DNA of 64,000 bases from JBCAXA01 sp038749025 (lineage in GTDB: Bacteria; Pseudomonadota; Gammaproteobacteria; Steroidobacterales; Woeseiaceae), in contig JBCDIL010000013.1 of assembly GCA_038749025.1 (NCBI GenBank), forward strand, positions 1 to 64,000. Reading direction: 5' to 3'. Below the pieces are notes generated by a model. That model was not told where the DNA came from, searched no databases, and saw only the letters and a program-made list of their open reading frames with translations. Both the position numbers and the translations under genes were made by a program. Positions 16,261-25,324 of the stretch are shown here, one piece after another (the stretch's first letter is position 1; every line of letters begins with the position of its first letter).

Positions 16261-16989
16261 ATGACCAACTCAGCCACTTCGCCGCCGGACAAAGACCAGA
16301 CGCCTGTGACGAACACTTCGCGTGACCGCATCAACAATGCGCTCGTTGAAATCGCGATTATTACCGTCAGTATCGTACTCGCATTTGCATTGGAGAGATG
16401 GTGGGATGCCATCGTCGACTCGCGACTAAAGGACGAGTTGGTTGTATCGCTCATCCAAGAGTTTGAGGCGACGGGAGTCGAATTACGATCCGCCTTACAG
16501 GATCACCGAGATCGGATGATAAGTGCATCGAGCCTTAGCGAGTTAGATGAAGATAGCATCGGTAGTATCGATCCCTCCAAGATCTCAGAATATTGGTATG
16601 GGACTGTCACCCCGGATGAAACCTATCCTCCGACAGGTGCGTTATTGAGTGCGATCAATGACAATCGCTTAACGTTGCTTGGCAATTCCCAATTAAGATC
16701 CAGTCTCGCGAGCTGGACTTACCAACTTGACGACCTTCGTCAGACGGAGCGCGTCCTTGCCAATTATACGCTGCAGACCTTTTGGCCAAGTGTTGCCACG
16801 GATGTTGTTATTCCCCTTAACAAGGAAACTATAGGTCGAGAGACGGACTCCGTGGTACTGCTGCCGGCCACGAAAAACCATCTCAATTTATTGTCAGTGG
16901 GATCGAGTGTTGCCATCAATCAGATTGTGGGGCTTCAGGAGAAGCTTGAAGAAATACTCCGGCTACTTCGAGAGGAACTTGACGGCTAG
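16261..16989 (+). CDS. Membrane-anchored protein of unknown function
   Basis: A 242-aa protein with one transmembrane helix near the N-terminus (ALVEIAIITVSIVLAFALERWWDA) and a soluble helical C-terminal part predicted to lie outside the cytoplasm. The helix followed by an aromatic cap recalls the DUF6090-type anchored proteins, but I cannot confirm the family. ATG 16261 is used instead of TTG 16246. Codon use is somewhat AT-richer than in the flanking genes. It stands alone. Confidence 0.65.
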   Translation: MTNSATSPPDKDQTPVTNTSRDRINNALVEIAIITVSIVLAFALERWWDAIVDSRLKDELVVSLIQEFEATGVELRSALQDHRDRMISASSLSELDEDSIGSIDPSKISEYWYGTVTPDETYPPTGALLSAINDNRLTLLGNSQLRSSLASWTYQLDDLRQTERVLANYTLQTFWPSVATDVVIPLNKETIGRETDSVVLLPATKNHLNLLSVGSSVAINQIVGLQEKLEEILRLLREELDG

Positions 16990-17063
16990 CGGGCTGTTGC
17001 TAAACCTCGCCTCTGACCTACCTCGGAGTCTCCCGCGATACCAGAGCTCCTACACTTACTAAC

Positions 17064-17924
17064 GTGAGTTCCTCAACCGCGAAACGTCGTGTTCTACCCC
17101 TGTATCTTCGAGTGTTTGCGGCTCTAACGGTTGCTGCAGTCCATCCGGTGGCCGCCCAAAACGAAACCTGCGGCACAGCGGCGAACGGTATTTGGCGCTG
17201 CGTCGCCGGTAGCGGCGGTGTAACGATCGTCCTCAATGCCGGGGCGCGACTGACCTCGGCAACGTGGGACCCTCTCGTCGAAGACTTAATGGCGTTCGGC
17301 GCCGTCGTCCGATTTGATCGACCGGGGCTCGGCCGCAGTCCGCCGGTCGAAGGGCCGCGAACACCACGGGCAATAGCGAACGACGTTGCCGCCATGGTTG
17401 ACGAATTGGCCGTAAGCCGTTCATTGATATTGGTCGGTCACTCCGCTGGCGGTTATCACCTGTTACGCTTCGCGGCCGATCGCCCGGAAACCGTCCTTGG
17501 TGTCGTGCTCATCGATACGCCGCATCCCAACTTCGACGATCGGCGACTCGCGTTATTGACGGAGCAACAACGGCATGCGCGGAAAACAGCGCTGGCAGCG
17601 TCTCGCGCCGCGGCTTCGTTGGCGGTGCGCGCGGAGTACGCGGGTGCCGAACAAGACGGCGCTCTCGATTTTACGGATTACCCAGCACTGCTGCCGTTGA
17701 TGGTCATAACAGCAGATCAGCAGGATTTTGGTTATCCCGACTTGGCAGCGATGATGCGCCTGGCCTGGGCCGAAGAACAAGCCGAGTGGCTGACCTTGTC
17801 TGCAGCCTCGCGGCTTATCGTCGCTCAGGGCGCTAGTCACAGCGTACACCGCGAGCGCCCCGATCTCGTTGTCGACGCAGTACGCGCTATTGTTGATCGC
17901 GCGTCTGACGATAAGCCGCGCTAG
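17064..17924 (+). CDS. Exported alpha/beta-hydrolase
   Basis: A 286-aa alpha/beta-hydrolase with an N-terminal hydrophobic signal (VFAALTVAAVHPVAA) beginning at GTG 17064. The catalytic elements are visible: nucleophile Ser in LVGHSAGGYH, a probable acid in the following strands, and the terminal His in GASHSVHRERP. The oxyanion segment NAGARLTSATWDP replaces the more common HGxP. Substrate unknown; esters or lactones are typical. No ribosome-binding site is obvious before the GTG, so the start is less certain. Confidence 0.82.
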   Translation: MSSSTAKRRVLPLYLRVFAALTVAAVHPVAAQNETCGTAANGIWRCVAGSGGVTIVLNAGARLTSATWDPLVEDLMAFGAVVRFDRPGLGRSPPVEGPRTPRAIANDVAAMVDELAVSRSLILVGHSAGGYHLLRFAADRPETVLGVVLIDTPHPNFDDRRLALLTEQQRHARKTALAASRAAASLAVRAEYAGAEQDGALDFTDYPALLPLMVITADQQDFGYPDLAAMMRLAWAEEQAEWLTLSAASRLIVAQGASHSVHRERPDLVVDAVRAIVDRASDDKPR

Positions 17925-18030
17925 CGGCTAGGCTGCGCTTGAGCCGGGCTTGTCGTTCGTCGTTTCTCCATCGCGAAAGAGCGCTGCTGCGCTATAGTTA
18001 GCCATCACCAACTGAGGGGCGGTCGATTCC

Positions 18031-18906
18031 ATGTGCGATGAGTTAACGAGTAAAGACGAACAAGCGTTTCTGGCCCGCAAACAACTGACGCGGCGACGGT
18101 TCAATGCGAGCACGGTTGGTGCGGCAGCCACGATGTTGTTGCCCCCTGTCGCGAACGCCCTGGATGTCACGGAACAAGACGTCATGGTCGAAACACCGGA
18201 CGGTATGGCCGACGCTTACTTCGTGCACCCATCGACCGGCAAGCACCCGGCCGTGATCGTCTGGCCCGACATCAAAAGCATTCGCAATGCGTTTCGCGCC
18301 ATGGGTAAGCGGTTAGCCGAGTCGGGTTATTCAGTGCTCGTCGTCAATCCGTACTACCGCACCCATAAGGGCGCCATCTTGCCGGATGGTGGCTCGTTTG
18401 GTGATCCGGCGATTCGCGAGCTGCTCATGCCGCATGCGCGAAGCTTGTCGCCGGAAACCTGCGTTACCGATGGCAAGGCGTACGTTAAATTCCTTGATGC
18501 CCAAGACGCTGTCGACAGCTCCAAGAAAATGGGGACCACCGGCTACTGCATGACCGGTTCGTACACGTTCCGACTTGCCGCGGCGATGCCCGATCGCATT
18601 GGCGCCGGTGCGTCATTCCACGGCGGCGGACTCGCGACTGACAAGTCAGACAGCCCGCACCGCTTGGTGCCGATGATCAAAGCGGGCTTTCTCGTCGCTA
18701 TCGCCGAAAACGATCATGAACGCGACCCGGAGGCTGAGCCCAAACTGCAGAAGGCATTTGCCGATGCCGGTGTCAGCGCCGAAATCGAAGTTTATGAAAA
18801 CGCGATGCACGGTTGGTGTCCACCGGATGGTGATGCCTACCACGAGGCTCAGGCCGAGCGAGCTTGGAGTCGGTTGTTGGTATTACTGGAAAAAGAGTTG
18901 GCCTAG
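18031..18906 (+). CDS. Dienelactone-hydrolase-family protein with Tat-type signal
   Basis: A 291-aa hydrolase. The N-terminus carries a twin-arginine motif (TRRRFNAS, residues 21-28) before a hydrophobic stretch, so export folded through Tat is likely. The catalytic Cys lies in TTGYCMTGS, the acid in AENDHE and the His in AMHGWCPP: the Cys-Asp-His triad of dienelactone hydrolases. Classical members open a dienelactone in chlorocatechol degradation, but most paralogues act on other esters, and nothing nearby points to chloroaromatics. It is transcribed alone. Confidence 0.85.
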   Translation: MCDELTSKDEQAFLARKQLTRRRFNASTVGAAATMLLPPVANALDVTEQDVMVETPDGMADAYFVHPSTGKHPAVIVWPDIKSIRNAFRAMGKRLAESGYSVLVVNPYYRTHKGAILPDGGSFGDPAIRELLMPHARSLSPETCVTDGKAYVKFLDAQDAVDSSKKMGTTGYCMTGSYTFRLAAAMPDRIGAGASFHGGGLATDKSDSPHRLVPMIKAGFLVAIAENDHERDPEAEPKLQKAFADAGVSAEIEVYENAMHGWCPPDGDAYHEAQAERAWSRLLVLLEKELA

Positions 18907-18988
18907 CGGCAATTACAACAATCGGTTTTTCGCGACGATCGATACGCGTGCGGGTCGTTGCTGACGGTATTGTCGCGAAGTTATCTGT

Positions 18989-18994
18989 AAGGAG
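18989..18994 (+). promoter_or_regulatory. Strong ribosome-binding site for the gene at 19000
   Basis: TAAGGAGG ends about six bases before ATG 19000, an almost perfect anti-16S match and the strongest Shine-Dalgarno noticed among the monocistronic genes here. It fixes the start of the BNR-repeat protein. Confidence 0.6.
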
Positions 18995-18999
18995 GCCGA

Positions 19000-19896
19000 A
19001 TGTGGGTTCGACTCTTATTCGGAACGGTTTTCATCGCTTTGTTGGCGATACCGTTTCTTGCTGATGATCGCAGCAATGATGGGGCGCCAGAGCTAGCCTA
19101 CCGCCCAGCGCACCTAGTCGCTCATTCCATTGCCAGGCTCAAGCGCAACCAGTGCGATCTAGCGCACATAAAAATTACCGGCCCGCGTGTGTTCGGACTC
19201 GATCGCGACAACGCACTAGTAACCGCCAACTTCGATGCTATTTTCAAGCATGCACCAAACGTCCCGCAGATATACGCACTCGTTTTGCGAACAGCCGACG
19301 GTGGTCGGACGTGGACGCAGGTCCTCGATCCTGTTCGTCAGAGAATCAGTCGTGTTACCGATGTCCGATTTATCGGGCGACGTGGATTGTTGTTGCATGA
19401 ACACTCGGTGGGCGGCCAATCTGTAGGTTTCTTGTACTCCCAAGATTTCGGTGAAACATGGCTACCGTCCGTCCGTGCTGACGGAGTAATGGGGTCATTC
19501 GCGCTCATTGGCTGGTCGGTACGGGCGCCCCATAACGGCGTTGCTGTTATTCGGTCGGCCGGTGGGATTCAGATTAGCCAAAACTCGGAGCGTGAAGTTG
19601 CCTACTGGGTTATTAAGACGCCGAACGGCTTCCGGTGGCGCATCGACAGAATAGTCACCGACGATCAGGCTGACAGCTTTGATCCCAACCAAGCGTTGTG
19701 GCCGAGCGACTGGGGCGAGCTTGATACTGCTTGGTCTCTCGGTACGACTGAAGCCCGTGCCACCGTGTATCGAGTAACCGAAGACGGAGAACCGCGGCAG
19801 GTACTGTCTATACCGACGGGGATCGTCTGGCGCGAGACAGCGGCGGATCAGACCCAAAAATGTCCGTCGGTGGACCGTTCCGCTCAGCGTTACTAG
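19000..19896 (+). CDS. Exported protein with Asp-box (BNR) repeats
   Basis: A 298-aa protein with a signal peptide (LFGTVFIALLAIPFLA). Two Asp-box motifs, RTADGGRTW and YSQDFGETW, show a short beta-propeller of the sialidase/BNR type, related in style to the large BNR proteins at 20.5 and 62 kb but far smaller. No catalytic residues of true sialidases are evident. Function unknown; a periplasmic binding or scaffolding role is a guess. Confidence 0.7.
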   Translation: MWVRLLFGTVFIALLAIPFLADDRSNDGAPELAYRPAHLVAHSIARLKRNQCDLAHIKITGPRVFGLDRDNALVTANFDAIFKHAPNVPQIYALVLRTADGGRTWTQVLDPVRQRISRVTDVRFIGRRGLLLHEHSVGGQSVGFLYSQDFGETWLPSVRADGVMGSFALIGWSVRAPHNGVAVIRSAGGIQISQNSEREVAYWVIKTPNGFRWRIDRIVTDDQADSFDPNQALWPSDWGELDTAWSLGTTEARATVYRVTEDGEPRQVLSIPTGIVWRETAADQTQKCPSVDRSAQRY

Positions 19897-19962
19897 TCGT
19901 TCCCACAACTTAAGTTACACTGTTGGCACGGCATCAATACCCATTGGCTGAGCAACGGATCG

Positions 19963-20196
19963 ATGCGAACAAGGCCGAAAAACCCGATGCCAGATTTCGT
20001 CTGGCAGGCGCTGGCTGAAAGACAGCTATCCGATGCGTACGCGGCGCGGCCTTGGTATCAGCGGAACGATTACGTTGGCTGGATCGTGCGGGCGAAGCGC
20101 GAGGAGACCATCCAACGCCGTTTGCAGCAGATGCTGAACGAATTGGAGCGCGGCGATTTGTATATGAATATGCCTTACCGTGGCAGCCGCCGTTAG
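19963..20196 (+). CDS. YdeI/OmpD-associated (OmdA)-type small protein
   Basis: A 77-aa protein that matches the OmdA/YdeI C-terminal domain: RPWYQRNDYVGWIVRAKREET then RRLQQMLNELERGD. In longer members this domain follows a ~120-aa DUF1801-like part, which is absent here, so this is either a minimal form or a remnant. The name 'bacteriocin protection' is attached to some relatives, without a mechanism. The small two-helix gene follows 33 bp downstream and may be co-transcribed. Confidence 0.7.
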   Translation: MRTRPKNPMPDFVWQALAERQLSDAYAARPWYQRNDYVGWIVRAKREETIQRRLQQMLNELERGDLYMNMPYRGSRR

Positions 20197-20228
20197 GTCA
20201 GTATGCGAGATGGTCGGGAAGTGGTGTT

Positions 20229-20486
20229 ATGAATCAGCCGGAACACGCGCGCGGTAGTCGACTGCCGCTGTACGCGGTGCTCGTCATCGTTTTATTAGCA
20301 TGCCTATGGATCGGCTGGTCGGATGTCGATCTCGCGATGTCGCAAGACGAGATTCGCGAGAGCATTCGTTCTACGATCCGCCGCTTGCTCCAAATTGGCA
20401 TTCAGTTTGTTATCCCGGCAGCTATATTGCTGTTCTTTGTGAAAGAGGCGCTTCGCTGGTTGCGATCACGAGGGTCATCGCCTTAA
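20229..20486 (+). CDS. Small two-helix membrane protein
   Basis: An 85-aa protein with two transmembrane helices (LPLYAVLVIVLLACLWIGW and IGIQFVIPAAILLFFV) separated by a short charged loop, DEIRESIRSTIRR. I do not recognise the family. ATG 20229 gives a compact protein and avoids overlap with the OmdA-like gene. The pattern is that of small integral-membrane helper proteins. Confidence 0.6.
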   Translation: MNQPEHARGSRLPLYAVLVIVLLACLWIGWSDVDLAMSQDEIRESIRSTIRRLLQIGIQFVIPAAILLFFVKEALRWLRSRGSSP

Positions 20487-20551
20487 GACGCCGACGTTAA
20501 GGTATAGCTAGTCCATCAATGCCAGCGTCTACAGTCCTTTCGTTATGTTAG

Positions 20552-23500
20552 TTACCCGCCCGTCGCTGGCCGCACCACGTGCGGTTCACTGCGCTCACGG
20601 GCCCAGCGGTTGATCGGTTCGATCATTTGCTCGGTGATCGTGCGAAGCTCCGCCTCAAGCTCAACCCACTGCGCGTTTAGATCCGCTTGGCGAATTCGGC
20701 TGCCACCGGTTACCGGTGCGCCGGAGCCGTCGATCGCGTCCATTAGGTGACGCACCTGGCCGTCGAACATGTTCGGCCAAGCATCCTCATCCTCGAAGGT
20801 TTCGTGCTTGAGCTGAGTGATCTTCTGCTCCCAGGCATCGATACCCGCAATGGCTTGCTCGCCAAGTGATTTGAGCTCGGCATCGTCATGCGCTTCCAGC
20901 AACGCGCCGATTTGCGTGCGTGCTGTTCGTGCGTCGTCCAGCTTGTCGAGTGCGTTGGTCAGCAGCGCCTTTACGTCGAGTAGCGTATTGGCCCAGTCCG
21001 TGATTTGCGCATCCGTTGCAAACGAGCGTGGGTCTTTCAGCACCGTGAACGACGCTTCGCTCGTAACATCGCCGAGCGTTAACCGCGCCGTGTAGTTACC
21101 GGGCGCAACACTCGGACCGTCGTAACCGTCGTGTAGCAGGATGTTGTCGATACACGGCACATCATCGGAGTTCATGTTCCAGCTCCACTTGTTGAAGCCT
21201 TGTTTCACCGGCGCGTACTCGTGTTCGATCGGCCGCCGTGGATCCTCGTTGCCTTTCTCGCAAATCTCCTGCTTGCTCTCTTTGCTCGACATCGACCGAA
21301 TCACCGCACCGCTCGAATCGAGAATCTCGATTTTTAGCTCGGCGTCTTCGTCGACTTCATCGCGAACGATGTAATAGAGCGGTACGTGAGGCGATGGGTT
21401 CTTGCCTTCAAAGTTGTCGGGTCGGCCACCCGGCTTGCCCATCGACCAAGTGGGTGGGGTGTAGAGGTGCAGTGCTTTCTCGGCAAGCTCGTTCGATGCC
21501 TGGCGTACCGCCCAAAGGTCGTCGAAAACCCAAAACGCACGACCTTGCGTCGCAACCGCCAGGCCGTCCTCGCGGGCTCGTAGGTCGGTAATCGGCACGG
21601 CGGGCAGGTTCAAATCGAACGACTGCCAGTCGCTGCCATCGTTGTACGAGATGAACATGCCTTTCTCAGTCCCGGCATACAAAAGCCCTTGCATGACCGG
21701 GTCTTCGCGCACGACACGGACATAGGCTTTCTCGGGGAGCCCGCGGTCGAGTCGGCGCCAATTCTTGCCGTGATTCGTTGTCTTGTAGATATACGGCTTA
21801 AAGTCGTTGAGCTTAAAGCCGGTAACCGCGACGTAAGCCGTGCCTTCGGCGTGCGGCGACAAATCGATCGCGTTGATCATCGCTTCGCCGCGATGCGGCG
21901 GTGAAATGTCAGTCCAGTTTTCGCCACCATCGCGGGTGATGTGCAGCAAGCCATCATCCGCGCCGACCCAAATTGTGCCTTGCTCGTTCGTGCTTTCTTC
22001 AATGGCGTAGATCGTGTGGTAGAACTCGGCACCGACGTTTTCCGGCGTAAACGGCCCGCCGTTGCGGCCCATGTTTTCCGGTTTGTTGCGGGTAAGGTCC
22101 GGACTCGCCTCGGTCCAACTAAGGCCGCGGTCCGTGCTCTTCAGGAGCTTTTGAGTCCCGTAGTAGATCGTCGCGCGGTCGTGCGGGCTCGTGATGACCG
22201 GCGGGTTCCAATTGGCGCGGTACTTCAGGTCTTTAGAGTCCTGCCCAAAGACGCGTTCTGGGTACGGCACGATGTAGCGTGTCTTGCGGTTGGCGTGGTT
22301 GTACTCGGTGAGCGTGCCGTTAATGGTGGTGGCGTAGATCAACGTCGGGTCGTCGGGATCGAACGCGATGTGCGCGCTCTCGCCGCCGCCGACGGCATAG
22401 AAGTCATCGGCCCCGATACCGCCGTCCCAGGCAGCGCTGGCGATCGATATCGTCGAGTTGTCCTGCTGACCGCCGTAGAGCCGGAACGGATTTTGGTTGT
22501 CGGTGATGATTCGGTAAATCTGTGCGGTGGGCTGGTTGTTAATCGAACTCCACGATTCACCGCCATCAAACGTGACGTTGGCACCACCGTCGTTAGCATT
22601 AATGATGTTATTGCCGTCGGCCGGGTTAAACCACATGTCGTGGTGGTCGCCGTGCGGCGCCGAGACTTTTTCCCAGTCTTCACCGCCGTTTACCGACTTG
22701 TACAAAGCGGTATTCAGCGCCCAGACCGTATCCGCATCGGTTGGATCCACGGCAACATGAATGTAGTACCACGCTCGTGACCACAAGACCCGGTGACCGT
22801 TAATCAGCTTCCAGCTCTTGCCGTAGTCTTCGCTGCGCCACAGGCCGCCTTCGCCAGGGCCGGCCTCGATCAATGCGTAGATGCGCGCCGGATTATCGGC
22901 CGAGATAGCGATGCCCGTTTTACCGACGACGTCAGGAAGACCGCCTTCGAGCTGCTCCCAGGAGTCGCCGCCGTCGACACTCTTGTAAAGACCGCCGCCT
23001 TCGCCACCGGATTTGATGAACCAAGGCTTACGACCGTGGTGCCACATACCGGCGTAGAGAATTCGCGGGTTGGTGGGGTCCATGGTGATATCGGTGGCAC
23101 CGGTATCCGGGTTGACTTCGAGAACAAGCTCCCAGGTTTCTCCGCCATCGACGGTTCTATAGACACCGCGTTCCGGGTTTGGCCCCCAGATTTGCCCTTG
23201 CGCAGCGACGTAGACGAGGTCGGGGTTGGTTGGGTGGATCTGAATTTTCGCGATCTGGCCGGCTTCCGGCAGACCAACGAACGAAAAGGTTTGGCCGGCG
23301 TCGGTCGATTTCCAGATACCCTCACCTTGAGACGTCGTCACTCCGCGAATCGGCGCTTCGCCGGTGCCAACAAAGATGACGTTTGGATCGGACGGTGCCA
23401 CGCCGATGGCTCCGATCGTGCCGACCGGAATTTGGCCGTCTGAAATGTTGTCCCAGGTTTGGCCGGCGTTGCTGGTTTTCCAAACGCCGCCACCGGTCGC

Positions 23501-23689
23501 GCCCATGTAATAGAGCTGATCGTTGTCCGCTACGCCATGCACGGCCGTGACACGCCCGCCGCGCCAAGGACCGACCAGTCGGTACTCAAGGCCGTCGAGC
23601 AGTTGTTCTTCGACGACGTCGGCTTGGCCGAGGTTTGGGAGGAGAGCGGCGGCGGCGACGAGACCAATCGCGCAAACGATGCGGCGCAT
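20552..23689 (-). CDS. Large exported BNR/VPS10-like beta-propeller protein
   Basis: A 1,045-aa protein with a signal peptide ending near NLGQA (residues 19-23). Residues ~30-720 hold many Asp-box blades, for example TSNAGQTW, TVDGGETW, SVDGGDSW, SEDYGKSW and TRDGGENW, forming a double propeller like the sortilin/VPS10 N-domain. A beta-sandwich and a helical tail follow. Proteins of this type are common beside exported peptidases in marine bacteria; they are often mis-named glycosyl hydrolase or photosystem II assembly factor. No sialidase catalytic set is evident. A clear paralogue lies at 61953-64000, sharing an xxQDN(N)S segment and the SPDLTR segment. It appears to be monocistronic. Confidence 0.88.
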   Translation of the reverse strand: MRRIVCAIGLVAAAALLPNLGQADVVEEQLLDGLEYRLVGPWRGGRVTAVHGVADNDQLYYMGATGGGVWKTSNAGQTWDNISDGQIPVGTIGAIGVAPSDPNVIFVGTGEAPIRGVTTSQGEGIWKSTDAGQTFSFVGLPEAGQIAKIQIHPTNPDLVYVAAQGQIWGPNPERGVYRTVDGGETWELVLEVNPDTGATDITMDPTNPRILYAGMWHHGRKPWFIKSGGEGGGLYKSVDGGDSWEQLEGGLPDVVGKTGIAISADNPARIYALIEAGPGEGGLWRSEDYGKSWKLINGHRVLWSRAWYYIHVAVDPTDADTVWALNTALYKSVNGGEDWEKVSAPHGDHHDMWFNPADGNNIINANDGGANVTFDGGESWSSINNQPTAQIYRIITDNQNPFRLYGGQQDNSTISIASAAWDGGIGADDFYAVGGGESAHIAFDPDDPTLIYATTINGTLTEYNHANRKTRYIVPYPERVFGQDSKDLKYRANWNPPVITSPHDRATIYYGTQKLLKSTDRGLSWTEASPDLTRNKPENMGRNGGPFTPENVGAEFYHTIYAIEESTNEQGTIWVGADDGLLHITRDGGENWTDISPPHRGEAMINAIDLSPHAEGTAYVAVTGFKLNDFKPYIYKTTNHGKNWRRLDRGLPEKAYVRVVREDPVMQGLLYAGTEKGMFISYNDGSDWQSFDLNLPAVPITDLRAREDGLAVATQGRAFWVFDDLWAVRQASNELAEKALHLYTPPTWSMGKPGGRPDNFEGKNPSPHVPLYYIVRDEVDEDAELKIEILDSSGAVIRSMSSKESKQEICEKGNEDPRRPIEHEYAPVKQGFNKWSWNMNSDDVPCIDNILLHDGYDGPSVAPGNYTARLTLGDVTSEASFTVLKDPRSFATDAQITDWANTLLDVKALLTNALDKLDDARTARTQIGALLEAHDDAELKSLGEQAIAGIDAWEQKITQLKHETFEDEDAWPNMFDGQVRHLMDAIDGSGAPVTGGSRIRQADLNAQWVELEAELRTITEQMIEPINRWARERSEPHVVRPATGG

Positions 23690-23769
23690 AGAATTACCCT
23701 TGTTTTTCGTTATCTGCCAGGAGTCTATAGCGTCCGCCTGCAGAGGGCCATGTCATCCCCTTCGCTATA

Positions 23770-23793
23770 CTGACCAGCGCCGATAGTGGTCAG
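23770..23793. promoter_or_regulatory. 7-bp perfect inverted repeat just before the nucleotidyltransferase start
   Basis: CTGACCA, ten bases, TGGTCAG: exact complementary arms ending two bases before ATG 23796. A -10-like TATACT (23765-23770) abuts the left arm. It could be an operator covering the promoter, or an mRNA hairpin hiding the ribosome-binding region; no Shine-Dalgarno is seen outside it. Confidence 0.4.
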
Positions 23794-23795
23794 AT

Positions 23796-24215
23796 ATGAC
23801 GAATCAGCGTATGGAAAGCCCCGATGAGTTCATCGCGCGAATTGCTGCCTTTGCTAGGGACGATGAGCGGATCGTGGCGGCGGCACTGTGTGGCTCGCAT
23901 GCGTCTGGTACCGCTCGCCAGAATTCTGACATTGATATCGTGTTGATTGCGACGGACCCCGCGTCGTTGCTCGGTGATTGGTCGTGGCTAGAGACCTTTG
24001 GTGCACCGAGCGTGGAGGGGATTGAGGATTACGGATTGGTGCAATCCGTTCGAGTCTATTTCGGTAGCGTGGAAATCGAGTTTGGTGTTACCGGTCTCGA
24101 CTGGGTGCGGATTCCCGTTGACGCTGGAACCGCTAAGCTTATGCGTGAGCCTATCCGAATTCTCTACGATTCGGGCGAACAGCTTGAGCGAGCCATAGCG
24201 GCGGCCCAACCGTGA
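23796..24215 (+). CDS. Stand-alone nucleotidyltransferase (polymerase-beta superfamily)
   Basis: A 139-aa protein with the signature GSHASGTARQNSDIDIVLI: the GS...G helix turn and the paired aspartates of DxD that hold Mg-NTP. A third acidic residue is in VEIEFGVTG. The length and form match the minimal nucleotidyltransferase/aminoglycoside-adenylyltransferase-like group. Small members can be MNT antitoxins paired with HEPN toxins, but no HEPN gene adjoins it. Substrate unknown. An inverted repeat lies directly upstream of the start. Confidence 0.8.
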   Translation: MTNQRMESPDEFIARIAAFARDDERIVAAALCGSHASGTARQNSDIDIVLIATDPASLLGDWSWLETFGAPSVEGIEDYGLVQSVRVYFGSVEIEFGVTGLDWVRIPVDAGTAKLMREPIRILYDSGEQLERAIAAAQP

Positions 24216-24558
24216 CACTCGACGTCTTGGTCGCGTTCATTATCATCTTCGACGGTCCTGATTTCCGGTTGGAGTTTTAATCGAGTGGGGCATACACCAC
24301 GGTGACTCTCGAGGGCGGTAGCAACGCTGAATTGATCACCCCATGGATTGGGGCGGCCCACAGTGAACGAGCCATTGCCGAACGCTGCTATGCCGAGCGT
24401 CGCCCATCCGATCAGTAATTCGTCAGAGGAGTCAACCGCCAGCACTCGCTGTCGATCACCGAAGATCGGATTGGGTGTATCGTAAATAACGCCAAATGAC
24501 GGCTGCGAGCAAAGCGACGTGCTCGCTACTCGGCAACCCACCTAATCGAGGCTCATAT
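24216..24558. other. 343-bp gap with no supported gene
   Basis: Nothing is firmly recognisable here. The minus strand is open for about 125 codons (24164-24541), and part of its translation (IGWATLGIAAFGNGSFTVG) looks protein-like. However, it overlaps the end of the nucleotidyltransferase, lacks a recognised family, and has no clear ribosome-binding site. It may be a decayed gene. Confidence 0.4.
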
Positions 24559-25245
24559 ATGTCCGAACTTGTTCTTTACCATTACCCACTGCGGGCGTGT
24601 TCATTGGTTACCGTCAATGCGCTGATCGAGGCGGAGATCGCGTTTGAAGACACTGTAATAGACATTCGAGCAGGGGAGCAGAATGGACAGGCCTACCGAA
24701 AGATTCATCCCTTCGGGAAAGTCCCTGCATTGTCGGTTGATGGCCATATCCTTATCGAAAATGTGGCGATTCTCCTCTATATCGACGCGATTCGACCGCA
24801 TGTCATTCTTCCTGCCGCAGAGTCTCCACTAGACAGGGCGGCGTTTCATGCTGATCTAGTGTGGTGCACGGCGACTCTGCATACCGCGGTTCGGCAAGTA
24901 CGTATGCCAATGCGTTATACGGATGCAGACATTTCAGGCGTACAGGCGAAAGGACTCGACGAAATGAGTCGAATCCTGGACGTTGTCGAGAAGCGACTTA
25001 GCCATGATCGTTGGTGGTACGGCGATACATGGTCAATTGTGGATGTGTATCTGAATTGGGGACTGGTAACGGCTGCCAGCACGGATTTACTCCCACTGGC
25101 TCAGTACCCGGCGATTAGATCGCACATGAAAAACGTTCGTGAGCGGGCGGGTTTTCAAGCGGCGTGGGAGCGGCAACTAGCCGCCAAAGAACGAGCGGGG
25201 CTCAAGTTTCCTGACGAAGCTTCATGGAACGCTAACGTCGATTAG
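24559..25245 (+). CDS. Glutathione S-transferase family protein
   Basis: A 228-aa GST. The N-terminal thioredoxin-fold domain (residues 1-80) shows LYHYPLRACS with a possible catalytic Ser/Cys, the cis-proline motif GKVPAL, and the glutathione-binding ENVAILLYI. The all-helical C-terminal domain follows, with the conserved WWYGDTWSIVDVYL capping motif. ATG 24559 (preceded by CGAGG at 24547-24551) is chosen over ATG 24496, which would put a non-homologous leader before the fold. Cytosolic conjugation or peroxide reduction is typical; substrate unknown. Confidence 0.88.
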   Translation: MSELVLYHYPLRACSLVTVNALIEAEIAFEDTVIDIRAGEQNGQAYRKIHPFGKVPALSVDGHILIENVAILLYIDAIRPHVILPAAESPLDRAAFHADLVWCTATLHTAVRQVRMPMRYTDADISGVQAKGLDEMSRILDVVEKRLSHDRWWYGDTWSIVDVYLNWGLVTAASTDLLPLAQYPAIRSHMKNVRERAGFQAAWERQLAAKERAGLKFPDEASWNANVD

Positions 25246-25324
25246 CGGTGGCTTGGTCACCGTCGACCGTTGTGCCGGTCAACGAGTACGCTGTTATCGC
25301 ATCTCGCAATCATTGCAATTCACC

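Noticed and set aside
21941..22780. 279-codon plus-strand frame
   Set aside because: It is antisense to the BNR-repeat gene, whose Asp-boxes are unmistakable.
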